A stretch of DNA of 64,000 nucleotides from an uncultured Clostridium sp. GTDB lineage: Bacteria; Bacillota; Clostridia; Lachnospirales; Lachnospiraceae. The stretch lies in the NCBI GenBank assembly GCA_900547035.1, contig URFM01000004.1:52381-116380 (forward strand), in the 5' to 3' direction. Made by a program: the position numbers and the translations under genes. The notes below the pieces were generated by a model. The model did not search any database, was not told the DNA's origin, and saw only the letters and a program-made list of their open reading frames with translations. This document shows, one piece after another, positions 17,626-26,925 of this stretch. Within the stretch, counting starts at the first letter, position 1; the number at the start of each line of letters is the position of its first letter.

Positions 17626-19683
17626 TTACACTTCCATAATAATCGGAAGAATCATCGGACTGCGCTTCATCCGCTTCCACAAGAAATCACTCAAATCATC
17701 CCGGATGATATTTTTAATCTTGCCCCAATCGCTGACATGACGCTTCAGACAATCAGCAACCGCTTCGGATACGACCGTGTGGGCTTCCTCCATCAGATCC
17801 TCGGACTCCCGTACATAGACGAAGCCTCTGGAAACAATGTCCGGTCCCGCTAACAGTTGGTTGCTTCTCTTTTCCAGAGTCAGTACCACTACGATAATGC
17901 CGTTCTGCGCCAGATTCTGCCGGTCCCTCAGAACAATGTTTCCCACATCTCCTACACCCAGGCCGTCTACCAATATTCCTCCGGCCTGAACATGGTCCAC
18001 TACCTGGCAGCTGTCGTAATCGATAGCCAGCACATCGCCGGAGTTAATAATCACCGTCCGCTCCGGATCCACGCCCATAAACTGGGCTAATTCCTTCTGC
18101 GCAATGCGATGCCGGTACTCGCCATGGATGGGAATCGCATATCTGGGATGGATCAGTGAATAGATCAGCTTCAAATCCTCCTGACAGGCATGACCTGAAA
18201 CATGGGTATCCTGGCAGATCACCTGCGCCCCCTTAATGGACAGCTCATTGATTACATTGGATACTGCTTTTTCGTTTCCGGGAATCGGCGTGGAACTTAA
18301 AATCACCACATCCCCTGGCATGATGGATACTTTCTTGTGGATAGAAGCGGCCATCCTGGACAGCGCCGCCATAGATTCTCCCTGGCTTCCCGTAGTAATC
18401 AGCACCGTGGATTCCGGCGGATAATTCTTCAGCTGCTCGATATCGATCAGCGTTCCCTCCGGTACCTTAATATAGCCCAGCTTGATAGCGATATCCATCA
18501 CCGTTACCATACTGCGGCCCTCTACCACAACCTTCCGCCCATACTTGTAAGCCGTGTTCACAATCTGCTGCACCCGGTCCACATTGGAAGCAAAGGTAGC
18601 AACAATAATTCTCTGATGGGTATGTTCCCCGAAAATAGAATCAAAGGTTCTGCCTACCGTCCGTTCTGACATGGTAAAGCCCGGTCGGGTAGCGTTGGTA
18701 CTGTCCGCCATCAAAGCCAGCACGCCCTTCTTCCCCAGTTCCGCAAAACGCTGCAGATCAATGGGATCACCGAACACCGGCGTATAATCAATCTTAAAGT
18801 CTCCCGTATGAAGAACAATGCCCGCCGGTGAAAAGATTGCCAGCGCTGCGGCATCCTGAATGCTGTGATTGGTCTTAATAAACTCGACTTTAAAATTCCC
18901 GAGATTTACGGTCTGGCCAAAACGTACGACCTTCCGCTTGGTGTTCTTCAGCATTCCCCGTTCTTCCAGCTTATGCTCAATCAATCCCATAGTCAGTTTT
19001 GTGGCATACACCGGTACATTAATCTGTTCCAACACATAGGGAAGGGCCCCGATATGATCCTCATGTCCATGGGTAATTACAAAAGCCTTGATCTTATCAA
19101 AATTGTTCTTCAAATAGGTAATATCCGGGATCACCAGATCAATTCCCAGCATATCATCTCCCGGAAAGGCCATTCCACAGTCAACCACCACAATACTGTC
19201 GCCGTACTCGAAGGCAGTAATATTCATGCCGATCTGCTCTAAACCGCCTAATGGAATAATTTTCAGCTTTTCCTTATTTTCCGTTCCTTTTTTTGCGGAA
19301 GATCTGGCTGCTGTTTTGGCAGGAAGCTCCCGCCTCTTTCCGTTCTCATGAGCTCCTGTCTGAGAGCTTCGCTGTCCTCCGGTCTGGACAGCCCGCTGAA
19401 CGGCCCCTCTCTTGGACTGTCCCTCATGATTCTGGTTCTGGCTTCTGGTATTCTGTGTTCTGCGGCGCGTAGTCCGAGCAGCCCCTTTGTCCTCAGAACT
19501 TTCCGCCGCAGTTTCCTTTGTCTTAGCCTCAGCTGCGATCCGGCGTCCTCTGGACGGTGTCCTCCTTCTGGGGCGTTTTGTTTCCTGCGCCGTGCCTTCC
19601 GTCTCTACTCGGACAGCTGCCCCTTGTTCTGCAGCCGTCAAAGCCGTCTCCTGTACTCCTTCATTCTGTTTTTCTAATTCCAA
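17626..19683 (-). CDS. Ribonuclease J with a long basic N-terminal extension
   Basis: RNase J is an mRNA-processing and 5-prime exonuclease of the metallo-beta-lactamase/beta-CASP fold. The core starts near residue 140 (LKIIPLGGLEQIGMNITAFE); the zinc motif THGHEDHIGALPYV and the beta-CASP block (ALMADSTNATRPGFTMSE) are intact. The likely start is TTG 19683, because AGGAGG lies 7 bp upstream of it; the ATG seven codons earlier overlaps that ribosome site. Before the core lies about 135 residues of low-complexity Arg/Lys/Thr/Ala/Gln-rich sequence (RPRRRTPSRGRRIAAEAK), probably disordered and RNA-binding. This raises the total to 685 residues against about 555 for B. subtilis RNase J1. Confidence 0.93.
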   Translation of the reverse strand: MELEKQNEGVQETALTAAEQGAAVRVETEGTAQETKRPRRRTPSRGRRIAAEAKTKETAAESSEDKGAARTTRRRTQNTRSQNQNHEGQSKRGAVQRAVQTGGQRSSQTGAHENGKRRELPAKTAARSSAKKGTENKEKLKIIPLGGLEQIGMNITAFEYGDSIVVVDCGMAFPGDDMLGIDLVIPDITYLKNNFDKIKAFVITHGHEDHIGALPYVLEQINVPVYATKLTMGLIEHKLEERGMLKNTKRKVVRFGQTVNLGNFKVEFIKTNHSIQDAAALAIFSPAGIVLHTGDFKIDYTPVFGDPIDLQRFAELGKKGVLALMADSTNATRPGFTMSERTVGRTFDSIFGEHTHQRIIVATFASNVDRVQQIVNTAYKYGRKVVVEGRSMVTVMDIAIKLGYIKVPEGTLIDIEQLKNYPPESTVLITTGSQGESMAALSRMAASIHKKVSIMPGDVVILSSTPIPGNEKAVSNVINELSIKGAQVICQDTHVSGHACQEDLKLIYSLIHPRYAIPIHGEYRHRIAQKELAQFMGVDPERTVIINSGDVLAIDYDSCQVVDHVQAGGILVDGLGVGDVGNIVLRDRQNLAQNGIIVVVLTLEKRSNQLLAGPDIVSRGFVYVRESEDLMEEAHTVVSEAVADCLKRHVSDWGKIKNIIRDDLSDFLWKRMKRSPMILPIIMEV

Positions 19684-19729
19684 ATTAATTCCTCCTGTTT
19701 TCATTCTATCAATCGCGCGCAAAAGCCAA

Positions 19730-20017
19730 TTAGTTTTCAAATTCCACATCCGCATCCTCCAGCAGCTTTTCAAAGACGGAAAACACAGCATCCAGTTCCT
19801 TTTCGTCTTCTACAAATTCGTAAACTGCTTCCAGATCCTCAGCCTCGGACACATCTTTTAAGATATAGCATTCTCCATCCTCATCTTCCGGCGCGTCCGT
19901 CACCAGCAGATAATTGGCTCCGTTTATCCGCGTTTCTTCCAACACATAAAAATCAACAGATTCCCCTGAATCTGCGGTCATTTTAATTCTGCTCTTCTGT
20001 TTCTCTTCCTGATTCAT
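19730..20017 (-). CDS. DUF1292 family protein (YrzB-like)
   Basis: This is an acidic 95-residue protein with the family core ([20 protein letters not shown], then [12 protein letters not shown]). Its function is unknown; it is widely conserved between ruvX and mltG in Firmicutes. The ATG at 20017 overlaps ruvX by 35 bp. A second ATG at 19981 would avoid the overlap and gives 83 residues; neither has a strong ribosome site. The RNase J gene follows about 46 bp downstream. Confidence 0.88.
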   Translation of the reverse strand: MNQEEKQKSRIKMTADSGESVDFYVLEETRINGANYLLVTDAPEDEDGECYILKDVSEAEDLEAVYEFVEDEKELDAVFSVFEKLLEDADVEFEN

Positions 20018-20441
20018 TTCTATTGTTTTGATAGTCCAGATACCCCTGCAAAATCAGGGCTGCGGCAATCTGATCTACCTTGTCCTTTCTTTTTTCCCTT
20101 CGGACGCCGCACTCCATCAAAACCCGGTCCGCCGCTACGGTGGACAAACGCTCATCCCACAAGACAACCGGCAATCCCGTACGCCGCTCAAGACTCTCCT
20201 TAAATGCTTCCGTTTTCTTCACGCGGTCTCCTGCGGAATTGTTCATATTCTTAGGATAACCAAGTACAATCTGTTCAATCTCATATTCCCGAACTAATTC
20301 TTCTATTCTTGCCAATGTCCTGCGCAACTTATTTTCCTCACTGCGGACAACAGTTTCCACCGTTTGGCCAGTGATACCTAAAGGATCGCAAACTGCCACC
20401 CCTACGGTTTTTGAGCCATAATCCAGCCCCATAATTCTCAT
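19983..20441 (-). CDS. ruvX: RuvX/YqgF-family putative pre-16S rRNA nuclease
   Basis: The product has 152 residues from [17 protein letters not shown]; the open frame runs 10 residues further upstream. It has the RNase H-like fold with the first catalytic Asp in GLDYGS, and [15 protein letters not shown] and [14 protein letters not shown] in the expected places. The family processes the 5-prime end of 16S rRNA and was earlier proposed to be a Holliday junction resolvase. The order ireB-ruvX-DUF1292 is the standard Firmicute one. Confidence 0.93.
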   Translation of the reverse strand: MRIMGLDYGSKTVGVAVCDPLGITGQTVETVVRSEENKLRRTLARIEELVREYEIEQIVLGYPKNMNNSAGDRVKKTEAFKESLERRTGLPVVLWDERLSTVAADRVLMECGVRREKRKDKVDQIAAALILQGYLDYQNNRNESGRETEEQN

Positions 20442-20561
20442 ATTCAATTCATCTCCGCTTTCTGCCGCCAAAAGGAGGGGCGGACGGACACAACAAAACG
20501 GGCCCCTCTATCGCAGCCCTGTTATTTGCCCCCCGGCACAGACAAGTTTTCACTCCTAAGG

Positions 20562-20828
20562 TTAATCTGCCTTCAGCCTCGCCTGAATATATACAGCCAT
20601 CAGTTCTTCCAGAATCTCATCACGCTCAACCTTCATAATCAAACTTCTGGCGCCCTTATGACTGGTAATATAGGTGGGGTCACCGGACATAATATAGCCC
20701 ACGATCTGGTTAACCGGGTTATATCCCTTCTCCGTCAAGGCAACATAAACCTGCTCCAGCACATCGCTGACTTCCATTTTTTTGTCCTGAACAGTCTGAA
20801 AATATTGTGTATCTCTCATATTGCCCAT
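20562..20828 (-). CDS. ireB: IreB family regulatory phosphoprotein (DUF965, YrzL-like)
   Basis: This 88-residue protein shows the family core ([38 protein letters not shown], and [14 protein letters not shown]). In Enterococcus, IreB is phosphorylated by the Ser/Thr kinase IreK and modulates cephalosporin resistance. In most Firmicutes it is the first gene before ruvX, as here. ATG 20828 follows AAAGGA; a second ATG three codons later is possible. No kinase gene is in the window. Confidence 0.92.
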   Translation of the reverse strand: MGNMRDTQYFQTVQDKKMEVSDVLEQVYVALTEKGYNPVNQIVGYIMSGDPTYITSHKGARSLIMKVERDEILEELMAVYIQARLKAD

Positions 20829-20910
20829 GTCATCACGTCCTTTAAGTATTCTTTTCTATTCTACCTTATATTTCCCTGTTCGGCAATAGATTATTTTAGA
20901 AAGTTCAAAA

Positions 20911-22275
20911 TTATCTCACAATTTCACCAACTATGGTTTCATTATTCAAAAATTCTACCATTTTTACTGGTAAAATTTGCCCCGGTTTCATTCCTTCTTC
21001 TCTGGGAATCGCTGCTCTCACGTATTGGCGGGTATAACCGGTCATAAAGGTTTTCTCCCCCAATATCTCCTGTTCCTCAAGCAGCACCTCCTGTATCGTT
21101 CCCAGAAGGCTCTTCCTGTATTCCAGCGACATCCGCTCCTCCAGAGCGAGGAGAATATCGCTGCGCTCTCCTTTCAGGGATTCCGGAATCTGGCCGGCCA
21201 TCACCGCGGCTCTTGTTCCAGCTCTCCTGGAATATTTAAATACATGCATCTCGTAAAAATGAATATCCTCGGCAAATTTCTCGGTAGCCGCAAATTCCTC
21301 TTCCGTTTCTCCCGGAAATCCTACAATCACATCCGTTGTAATGGCCGGATTTTTAAAAGCCGTTCTCAGATTTTTGCAGCACTCCCGATATTCGTCCGCC
21401 GTGTAGTGGCGGTTCATCCTTTTGAGAACGGAATCGCTTCCGCTCTGAAGGGAAAGATGAAAATGAGGACAGATCTTCGGATTAGCCGCTAAAGCGTAAG
21501 CAAATTCCTCTGTAACAATGCGCGGCTCCAGTGAGCCAAGGCGAATCCGATGGATATTTTCCACCGTACTCACCTGTTCAATCAGTTTTAGCAGCCAGCG
21601 GACATTTTTTCCTGCAGCAGCAAGCTGGTAATCCTCCTGCAGCTGAGCATCCTTTTCAAAGTCCAATCCATAGGAACTGAGGTGAATCCCCGTAAGAACC
21701 ACCTCCTGGTAGCCGGACCTGGCCAGCGCTTGAACTTCTCCCAGGACATCCCCGATTTCCCGGGAACGGACTCTTCCCCTGGCATAAGGGATGATGCAGT
21801 AACTGCAGAACTGGTTACAGCCGTCCTGTACCTTAATAAAGGCCCTGGTACGCTCTCCCGGCCGCTCCACCTTCAGCTCCTCATAATGACTGGTATGGCC
21901 GATATCCAGCACATGAGGATCTCCATGCCCCTCACGTCCAAACTCCTCAAGAATCTCTGCCAGCTGCCCCTTCTGATTGTTTCCAATCAAAATATCCACC
22001 GCCGGATCCGCTTTCAACTGCTCGGCAGCCACCTGAACATAGCAGCCAGCGGCCACTACAACCGCCTGCGGATTCAGCTTTTTCGCGCGGTGAAGCATCT
22101 GGCGTGACTTCCTGTCCGCAATATTAGTGACTGAACAGGTGTTAATCACATAGACATCCGCCATACTGTCAAAGGGTACAATTTCGTAACCCGCTGACCG
22201 GAGAAGCTGTTCCATAGCCTCTGTTTCATATGCATTTACTTTACACCCTAAATTGTGAAGGGCTGCCTTCGGCAT
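20911..22275 (-). CDS. mtaB: tRNA t6A37 methylthiotransferase MtaB
   Basis: This 454-residue radical SAM enzyme converts t6A to ms2t6A at tRNA position 37. The start at MPKAALHNLGCKVNAYETEA is chosen by AGGAGG 8 bp upstream; the frame extends nine residues further. The N-terminal UPF0004 domain carries the auxiliary-cluster cysteines (NLGCKVN, INTCSVTN, AAGCYVQ). The radical SAM motif CNQFCSYCIIPYARG is intact and a TRAM-like domain ends the protein. NLGCKVNAYE is diagnostic of MtaB over MiaB. Confidence 0.95.
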   Translation of the reverse strand: MPKAALHNLGCKVNAYETEAMEQLLRSAGYEIVPFDSMADVYVINTCSVTNIADRKSRQMLHRAKKLNPQAVVVAAGCYVQVAAEQLKADPAVDILIGNNQKGQLAEILEEFGREGHGDPHVLDIGHTSHYEELKVERPGERTRAFIKVQDGCNQFCSYCIIPYARGRVRSREIGDVLGEVQALARSGYQEVVLTGIHLSSYGLDFEKDAQLQEDYQLAAAGKNVRWLLKLIEQVSTVENIHRIRLGSLEPRIVTEEFAYALAANPKICPHFHLSLQSGSDSVLKRMNRHYTADEYRECCKNLRTAFKNPAITTDVIVGFPGETEEEFAATEKFAEDIHFYEMHVFKYSRRAGTRAAVMAGQIPESLKGERSDILLALEERMSLEYRKSLLGTIQEVLLEEQEILGEKTFMTGYTRQYVRAAIPREEGMKPGQILPVKMVEFLNNETIVGEIVR

Positions 22276-22371
22276 AACAATTTCCTCCTGCTCTTTTTTC
22301 AACGGCGCCTCTTTCCGCCGTCCTGAACTGTTTTACCAGTTTCTTACGTTTTTTTTCATGCAATCTAACTA

Positions 22372-22400
22372 TTGACTTTTCTACGGTCCATCTGTACTAT
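22372..22400 (+). promoter_or_regulatory. Sigma-A-type promoter of the HPr-like gene
   Basis: TTGACT (22372-22377), a 17-bp spacer and TACTAT (22395-22400) lie about 75 bp upstream of the start codon. GAGGAGG is present 12 bp before the ATG, which is a long spacing with a T-run in between. Confidence 0.7.
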
Positions 22401-22474
22401 TAAAACAGGCTACAGAACAATATCCCCTAAACATTAACCTGTAGATCAATACAAAGAGGAGGGTTTTTTTAAGT

Positions 22475-22705
22475 ATGAAAACGGTTCGTATTTCTTTAAA
22501 TTCCATTGATAAGGTAAAGTCTTTCGTAAATGATCTTGCAAAGTTTGATGCAGATTTCGATCTGGTATCCGGCAGATACGTAATCGATGCCAAGTCCATC
22601 ATGGGTATCTTCAGCCTGGATCTTTCCAAACCCATTGATTTAAACATCCACTCGGAAAGTGATCTGGATACCATCCTGGAGACCTTAAAACCCTACATGA
22701 TCTAA
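22475..22705 (+). CDS. HPr-like protein lacking the active-site histidine
   Basis: The 76-residue product has the length and pattern of HPr: SIDKVKSFVNDLAKFDADFD, DAKSIMGIFSLDLSKPIDL and a C-terminal helix. The KSIMGIFSL stretch corresponds to the Ser46 region of HPr. The phosphocarrier His15 loop (usually GIHARPA) is replaced by LNSIDK, so PTS phosphotransfer through His is not possible. The Ser46-equivalent is present. Such HPr-like proteins are common in Lachnospiraceae and their role is unknown. It is the only plus-strand gene between 5.1 and 28 kb, with its own promoter and terminator. Confidence 0.85.
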   Translation: MKTVRISLNSIDKVKSFVNDLAKFDADFDLVSGRYVIDAKSIMGIFSLDLSKPIDLNIHSESDLDTILETLKPYMI

Positions 22706-22758
22706 ACATCAAAAGACTTTCCTAAAGTCGGCTTCATATCTAAATTCAAACTCAATCC

Positions 22759-22788
22759 AGCTGCCTGCATCCGCAGGCAGCTTTTTTG
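22759..22788 (+). terminator. Strong intrinsic terminator
   Basis: AGCTGCCTGC pairs with GCAGGCAGCT around a 4-base loop, followed by six T. It ends the HPr-like transcript and lies between convergent genes. Confidence 0.92.
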
Positions 22789-22817
22789 TTGCGAGCGCTT
22801 TGCATAGGGCCGCTCCA

Positions 22818-24002
22818 TCACCCCTCACACAAAATCCGCTCCGTCGTATTCAGCGCCTCTTCCATCAGCCCGTCAATCTGCTCTCCCAACCGCAGCTCCG
22901 AGCAGCGGATTACGTTGATATTGGGACGTGTCACCGGATGCTTTGCCACGAAAATGGTGCAGCAGTCCTCATAGGGCTGGATGGAGGTCTCATAGGTTCC
23001 GATTTTCTCCGACAAATCGATGATTTCCTGCTTGTCAAATCCAATCACCGGGCGGAATACCGGCATGGTGCACACATCGTTGGTGGCGGCCAGGGACTGC
23101 ATGGTCTGCGAGGCCACCTGGCCGATGCTCTCGCCGGTAATCAGCCCCATGGCGCCGGTCCGTTTTGCCAGCTCCTGGGCAATGCGCATCATATAGCGGC
23201 GCATGATGATGGTCAGCTCCTCATGGGGGCAGTTCTCATAGATGCACAGCTGGATGTCCGTAAAATTCACCACGAACAGGTTGATGGGCCCCGCGTAGCG
23301 GGCCACCAGGTTCGCCAGGTCCACCACTTTCTGCTTGGCCCTCTCGCTGGTGTATGGCGGCGCATGGAAATAAACCGCATCCAGCACAACGCCTCTCTTG
23401 GCAATCATATATCCCGCCACCGGACTGTCGATGCCGCCGGACAGAAGGAGCATGGCCCTGCCGTTGGTTCCCACTGGCATGCCTCCCGGTCCCGGAATCA
23501 TCTCGGAAAACAGGTTAATCTTCTGGCGCACCTCCACCCGCAGCAGCACATCCGGATGGTGGACGTCCACCTTCATCTGGGGAAATGCCTCTAAAATCAC
23601 CTCGCCAAGGTCCCGGTTCATCTGTTCCGAGCTGACCGGGTAGCTCTTGTCCCCTCTCCGGGCCACCACCTTAAAGGTCAGGTTCTTGTCCGGATAAACC
23701 TGGTCCATGTAGGAAACCACGCTCTTTTTCAGATTCTCATAACCCTTGTCCTCAATCTGGACCATGGGACAGATATCCGCGATTCCGAATACCCGCTTCA
23801 GAGCCTCAATCACATCGTCGCAGTCATAATTCCCCTCCGCCATCACATAAATCCGGCCGGACTCCTTGGTCACCTGAAACTCTCCGTCCACATCTTTTAA
23901 AGCATGGTAAATCTGCTTCATCAGGGTGTCCTCGAACATATAGCGGTTCTTGCCCTTCGTGCCGATTTCCGCGTATTTAATCAAAAAAGACTGATATTTC
24001 AT
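22818..24002 (-). CDS. thiI: tRNA 4-thiouridine synthase ThiI
   Basis: This 394-residue enzyme inserts sulfur into U8 of tRNA and in some species also serves thiamine synthesis. A ferredoxin-like/THUMP region covers about 1-165 (IKYAEIGTKGKNRYMFEDTL near the start). The PP-loop ATPase motif is LLLSGGIDSPVAGYMIAKRG. The C-terminal rhodanese domain of E. coli ThiI is absent, as usual in Firmicutes, where a dedicated cysteine desulfurase delivers sulfur directly. That enzyme is encoded 12 bp upstream, so the pair is functionally coherent. Confidence 0.96.
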   Translation of the reverse strand: MKYQSFLIKYAEIGTKGKNRYMFEDTLMKQIYHALKDVDGEFQVTKESGRIYVMAEGNYDCDDVIEALKRVFGIADICPMVQIEDKGYENLKKSVVSYMDQVYPDKNLTFKVVARRGDKSYPVSSEQMNRDLGEVILEAFPQMKVDVHHPDVLLRVEVRQKINLFSEMIPGPGGMPVGTNGRAMLLLSGGIDSPVAGYMIAKRGVVLDAVYFHAPPYTSERAKQKVVDLANLVARYAGPINLFVVNFTDIQLCIYENCPHEELTIIMRRYMMRIAQELAKRTGAMGLITGESIGQVASQTMQSLAATNDVCTMPVFRPVIGFDKQEIIDLSEKIGTYETSIQPYEDCCTIFVAKHPVTRPNINVIRCSELRLGEQIDGLMEEALNTTERILCEG

Positions 24003-24014
24003 CGATTTCTCCTT

Positions 24015-25169
24015 TTAGCGCCTCCTGTACCGGGTCAGTACCGGAAGCAATTCCTTCAACATGTCTATGGTATAATCCGCTTCCTCCCGGGTATTAAACA
24101 TTCCGAAGCTGAACCGCAGGGTAGAATCCAGAAGTTCCCGTTTCACGCCCACTGCTTTTAAGGTCCCGCTGATGGCAGGATGGTTGGAGGAGCAGGCGGA
24201 GCCGGAAGATACGTAGATTCCCTTATCCTCCAGAGCATGGAGCAGCACCTCGCTGCGGACTCCCGAAAAGCTTACGCTCACAATCTGGGGAGCACCCTCT
24301 TTCCCCGGAAGACTGTTCACCACCGCCTCCGGAATCTCTCCTATCCGAGAAATAAAATAATCCTTAAGCCCAATCAGCCGTTCCATCTTTTCCTCATGAT
24401 TCCGGTAGATTTCCTCCGCAGCCGCCCCCAGTCCGGCGATTCCCGGAACATTCTCCGTCCCGGAGCGCAAATCCCGCTGCTGTCCTCCCCCGTAAATCAG
24501 TGGGTGGATTTTAACCCGCTGGTCGATGTAGAGAAAGCCCACTCCCTTGGGGCCGTGGATTTTATGGCCGCTGGCAGAAAGCAGGTCGATCTGGGCTTTC
24601 TTGGGGCGAATCTGCAGTTTCCCATAGGACTGGATGGCGTCTACATGAAAAAGAATGGACGGATTCACCTCATGGAGCATTGCTCCAATCTCCTCCACCG
24701 GCTCGATGGCTCCGATTTCATTATTTACATGCATCACGGACACCAGGATGGTATCCGGCCGGATGGCCTTTCTCAGCTCTTCCAGGGAAATATGCCCCTG
24801 CTCATCCACTCCCAGATAAGTCACCTCAAACCCCTGCTGCTCCAGCCAGGCCATGGGATTGTAAACGGAGGCGTGTTCAATGCGGGTGGTAATCAGGTGT
24901 TTTCCGGCTCTGTGGTTAGCCATAGCGGTTCCGATGAGAGCCATGTTGTTGGACTCTGTTCCCCCGGAAGTAAAGAGAATCTCCTTTTCCTGGACCTTCA
25001 GAGTCTTTGCAATCTGAGCGGCGGCCCGGCGGACGTACTGCTCCGCCTCCATGCCCTTTTTGTGCTTGGCGGAAGGGTTCCCGTAGTCCTCCGTCATGGT
25101 CTTCACCACAATGTCCCGCACACAGTCAAAGACCTTTGTGGTGGCCGAATTGTCAAAATAAACTTCCAT
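24015..25169 (-). CDS. Cysteine desulfurase (NifS/IscS-like), partner of ThiI
   Basis: This 384-residue PLP enzyme converts cysteine to alanine and an enzyme-bound persulfide. The start is ATG 25169, behind GGAGGGG; the preceding TTG is less likely. It shows the N-terminal YFDNSATTK, the PLP lysine in SASGHKIHGPKGVGF, and the persulfide-carrying Cys in VSSGSACSSNHP. It overlaps the rsmE stop by one base and runs into thiI with a 12-bp gap. By context it is the NifZ-like donor to ThiI and not the SUF/ISC cluster enzyme. Confidence 0.94.
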   Translation of the reverse strand: MEVYFDNSATTKVFDCVRDIVVKTMTEDYGNPSAKHKKGMEAEQYVRRAAAQIAKTLKVQEKEILFTSGGTESNNMALIGTAMANHRAGKHLITTRIEHASVYNPMAWLEQQGFEVTYLGVDEQGHISLEELRKAIRPDTILVSVMHVNNEIGAIEPVEEIGAMLHEVNPSILFHVDAIQSYGKLQIRPKKAQIDLLSASGHKIHGPKGVGFLYIDQRVKIHPLIYGGGQQRDLRSGTENVPGIAGLGAAAEEIYRNHEEKMERLIGLKDYFISRIGEIPEAVVNSLPGKEGAPQIVSVSFSGVRSEVLLHALEDKGIYVSSGSACSSNHPAISGTLKAVGVKRELLDSTLRFSFGMFNTREEADYTIDMLKELLPVLTRYRRR

Positions 25170-25915
25170 CAAATCCCCTCCTCCAGCTTCAGCATCAGCG
25201 CCGACAGCATGGTCACCGCCGCGGTTTCCGTCCGCAGAATCCGTCTGCCCAGGCTGATGGGCTCTGCCCCTGCTTTCTGTGCCTTTTCAATCTCCAGCGG
25301 GTCGAAACCGCCCTCCGGTCCAATCATCACCGCCACGGACATTCCAGGCTTTAAACTGTCAAATATCCTTTTCGTAGCCGCCATTCCCTCTTGATTCTCA
25401 TAGGGGACCAGTTTGAAATCAAAGCCCCTCCGCTCCATATCGTTCAGGGCCTCCTCAAAGTTCAGCACCTCCCCCACCTGGGGAATCCGGCTGCGCTTGG
25501 ACTGTTTTGCCCCGCTCTCCGCAATGGCCTGCCAGCGCCGCACCCGCTCCTTGGCTTTCTTCGCATCCAGCTTCACCACCGTATTGCGGGTCACAACCGG
25601 TACCACCGCCGCCGCTCCCAGCTCTGCGGCTTTCTGAATGATAAACTCCATCTTATCGCTTTTGGGCAGACCCTGATACAGCCAAATGGAAGAAGGCAGC
25701 TCGGCAGACTCCCGTTTTTCCAGGATTCTCCCCAGCGCCCGTCCGGCGTCCAGCTCCTCCAGACGGCACAGATAGTCGCCGCCCTGGCCGTCGCTGACCA
25801 GAAACTGTTCTCCCGCCTTCATCCGCAGGGCATTTTTCATATGGTTCACATCCGGCCCGGTAATCCGGACCTGCTCCCCTTCCATCTGCCCCGGTTCCAC
25901 AAAAAAATGATGCAT
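25169..25915 (-). CDS. rsmE: 16S rRNA m3U1498 methyltransferase RsmE
   Basis: This 248-residue SPOUT-family methyltransferase has an N-terminal PUA-like domain (ITGPDVNHMKNALRMKAGEQ). The knotted SAM site includes VAVMIGPEGGFDPLEIEKA and SLGRRILRTETAAVTMLSAL, both diagnostic of RsmE. It sits 10 bp after prmA on the same strand, a conserved prmA-rsmE pair. Confidence 0.96.
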   Translation of the reverse strand: MHHFFVEPGQMEGEQVRITGPDVNHMKNALRMKAGEQFLVSDGQGGDYLCRLEELDAGRALGRILEKRESAELPSSIWLYQGLPKSDKMEFIIQKAAELGAAAVVPVVTRNTVVKLDAKKAKERVRRWQAIAESGAKQSKRSRIPQVGEVLNFEEALNDMERRGFDFKLVPYENQEGMAATKRIFDSLKPGMSVAVMIGPEGGFDPLEIEKAQKAGAEPISLGRRILRTETAAVTMLSALMLKLEEGI

Positions 25916-25925
25916 GGCCTTCCTC

Positions 25926-26879
25926 TTACTTTCTTCGCGCTGTCACGCTGACCCATTCTCCCTGTCTGGTGACCTCCGTCACCTCCAGCTCCTGATTTCG
26001 TGAAAATGCCTCCAGAACAGCCTGCTCTTTCAAATTGATGATACCCGATGAAATGAAGATGCCGCCCTTCTTTAAATGGACCGGAATCTCATCCACCAGC
26101 GGGATGATGACGTCCGCCAGGATATTGGCCACCGCCACGTCATAACAGCCAAATCCCGCCCACTTCTGCACCGTGGGGTCATCCAGGATATTTCCCTGCA
26201 TCACCTGGAACTGCTCCGGCTCAATGCCGTTAGCCTTCAGGTTTTCCCCTACCGCGACAATGGCATTCTCATCCAAATCCGTTCCTTTTACCTCTTTGGC
26301 TCCCAGCTTCAGGGCGGTAATTCCCAGAATCCCGCTGCCGGTCCCCACATCCAGAAGGCGGGTGTCTTCCTTTACCACCTTTTCCAGCTGACGGATGCAC
26401 AGCTGAGTGGTCTCATGTTTTCCCGTGCCGAAAGCGGTCCCGGGGTCAATCTGTACCAGAAGCTTGTCCTGATGCTCCTCAGGAATCTCCTCCCAGGTGG
26501 GCTTAATCAGGATGTGGTCCACCGTGAAGGGCTTGAAATACTGTTTCCAGTTGTTAATCCAGTCCTTGTCCTCAGTTTCCGACTCCGTGATGGTACGGGC
26601 TCCCAAATCCGTCCAGGAAGCCATCTCGTCCAGTCCCTCATTGACCTTTCTCAGGATTTCCTCCTCCGGCTCCGAGTCGTCCACATAGAAGCTCACCTTC
26701 GCCACCCCGTCGTCCGGCGGAAGCTCCGGAAGGATATCGATGAACATACCCTTTGTCTCCTGCTCCGTCAGGGGCACATTATCCTCAATCTCCACTCCCT
26801 GGATGCCGATGTCATTTAACATGCTGCTGATTAAATCCACCGCCTGGGTGGTGGTAGTCAGAGTGAATTTTTTCCACTT
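25926..26879 (-). CDS. prmA: Ribosomal protein L11 methyltransferase PrmA
   Basis: This 317-residue protein starts at MKWKKFTLTTTTQAVDLISS; the frame extends 12 residues upstream. A substrate-recognition domain covers the first third. The SAM-binding domain follows with FGTGKHETTQLCIRQLE, LLDVGTGSGILGITALKLG and VANILADVIIPL. It methylates L11 at several positions. It is the first of the conserved prmA-rsmE pair. Confidence 0.95.
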   Translation of the reverse strand, partial: KWKKFTLTTTTQAVDLISSMLNDIGIQGVEIEDNVPLTEQETKGMFIDILPELPPDDGVAKVSFYVDDSEPEEEILRKVNEGLDEMASWTDLGARTITESETEDKDWINNWKQYFKPFTVDHILIKPTWEEIPEEHQDKLLVQIDPGTAFGTGKHETTQLCIRQLEKVVKEDTRLLDVGTGSGILGITALKLGAKEVKGTDLDENAIVAVGENLKANGIEPEQFQVMQGNILDDPTVQKWAGFGCYDVAVANILADVIIPLVDEIPVHLKKGGIFISSGIINLKEQAVLEAFSRNQELEVTEVTRQGEWVSVTARRK

Positions 26880-26925
26880 CATAATCTGATTCTTCCATCC
26901 TTTCCCTTTGCGCATCTGCGCAGGT

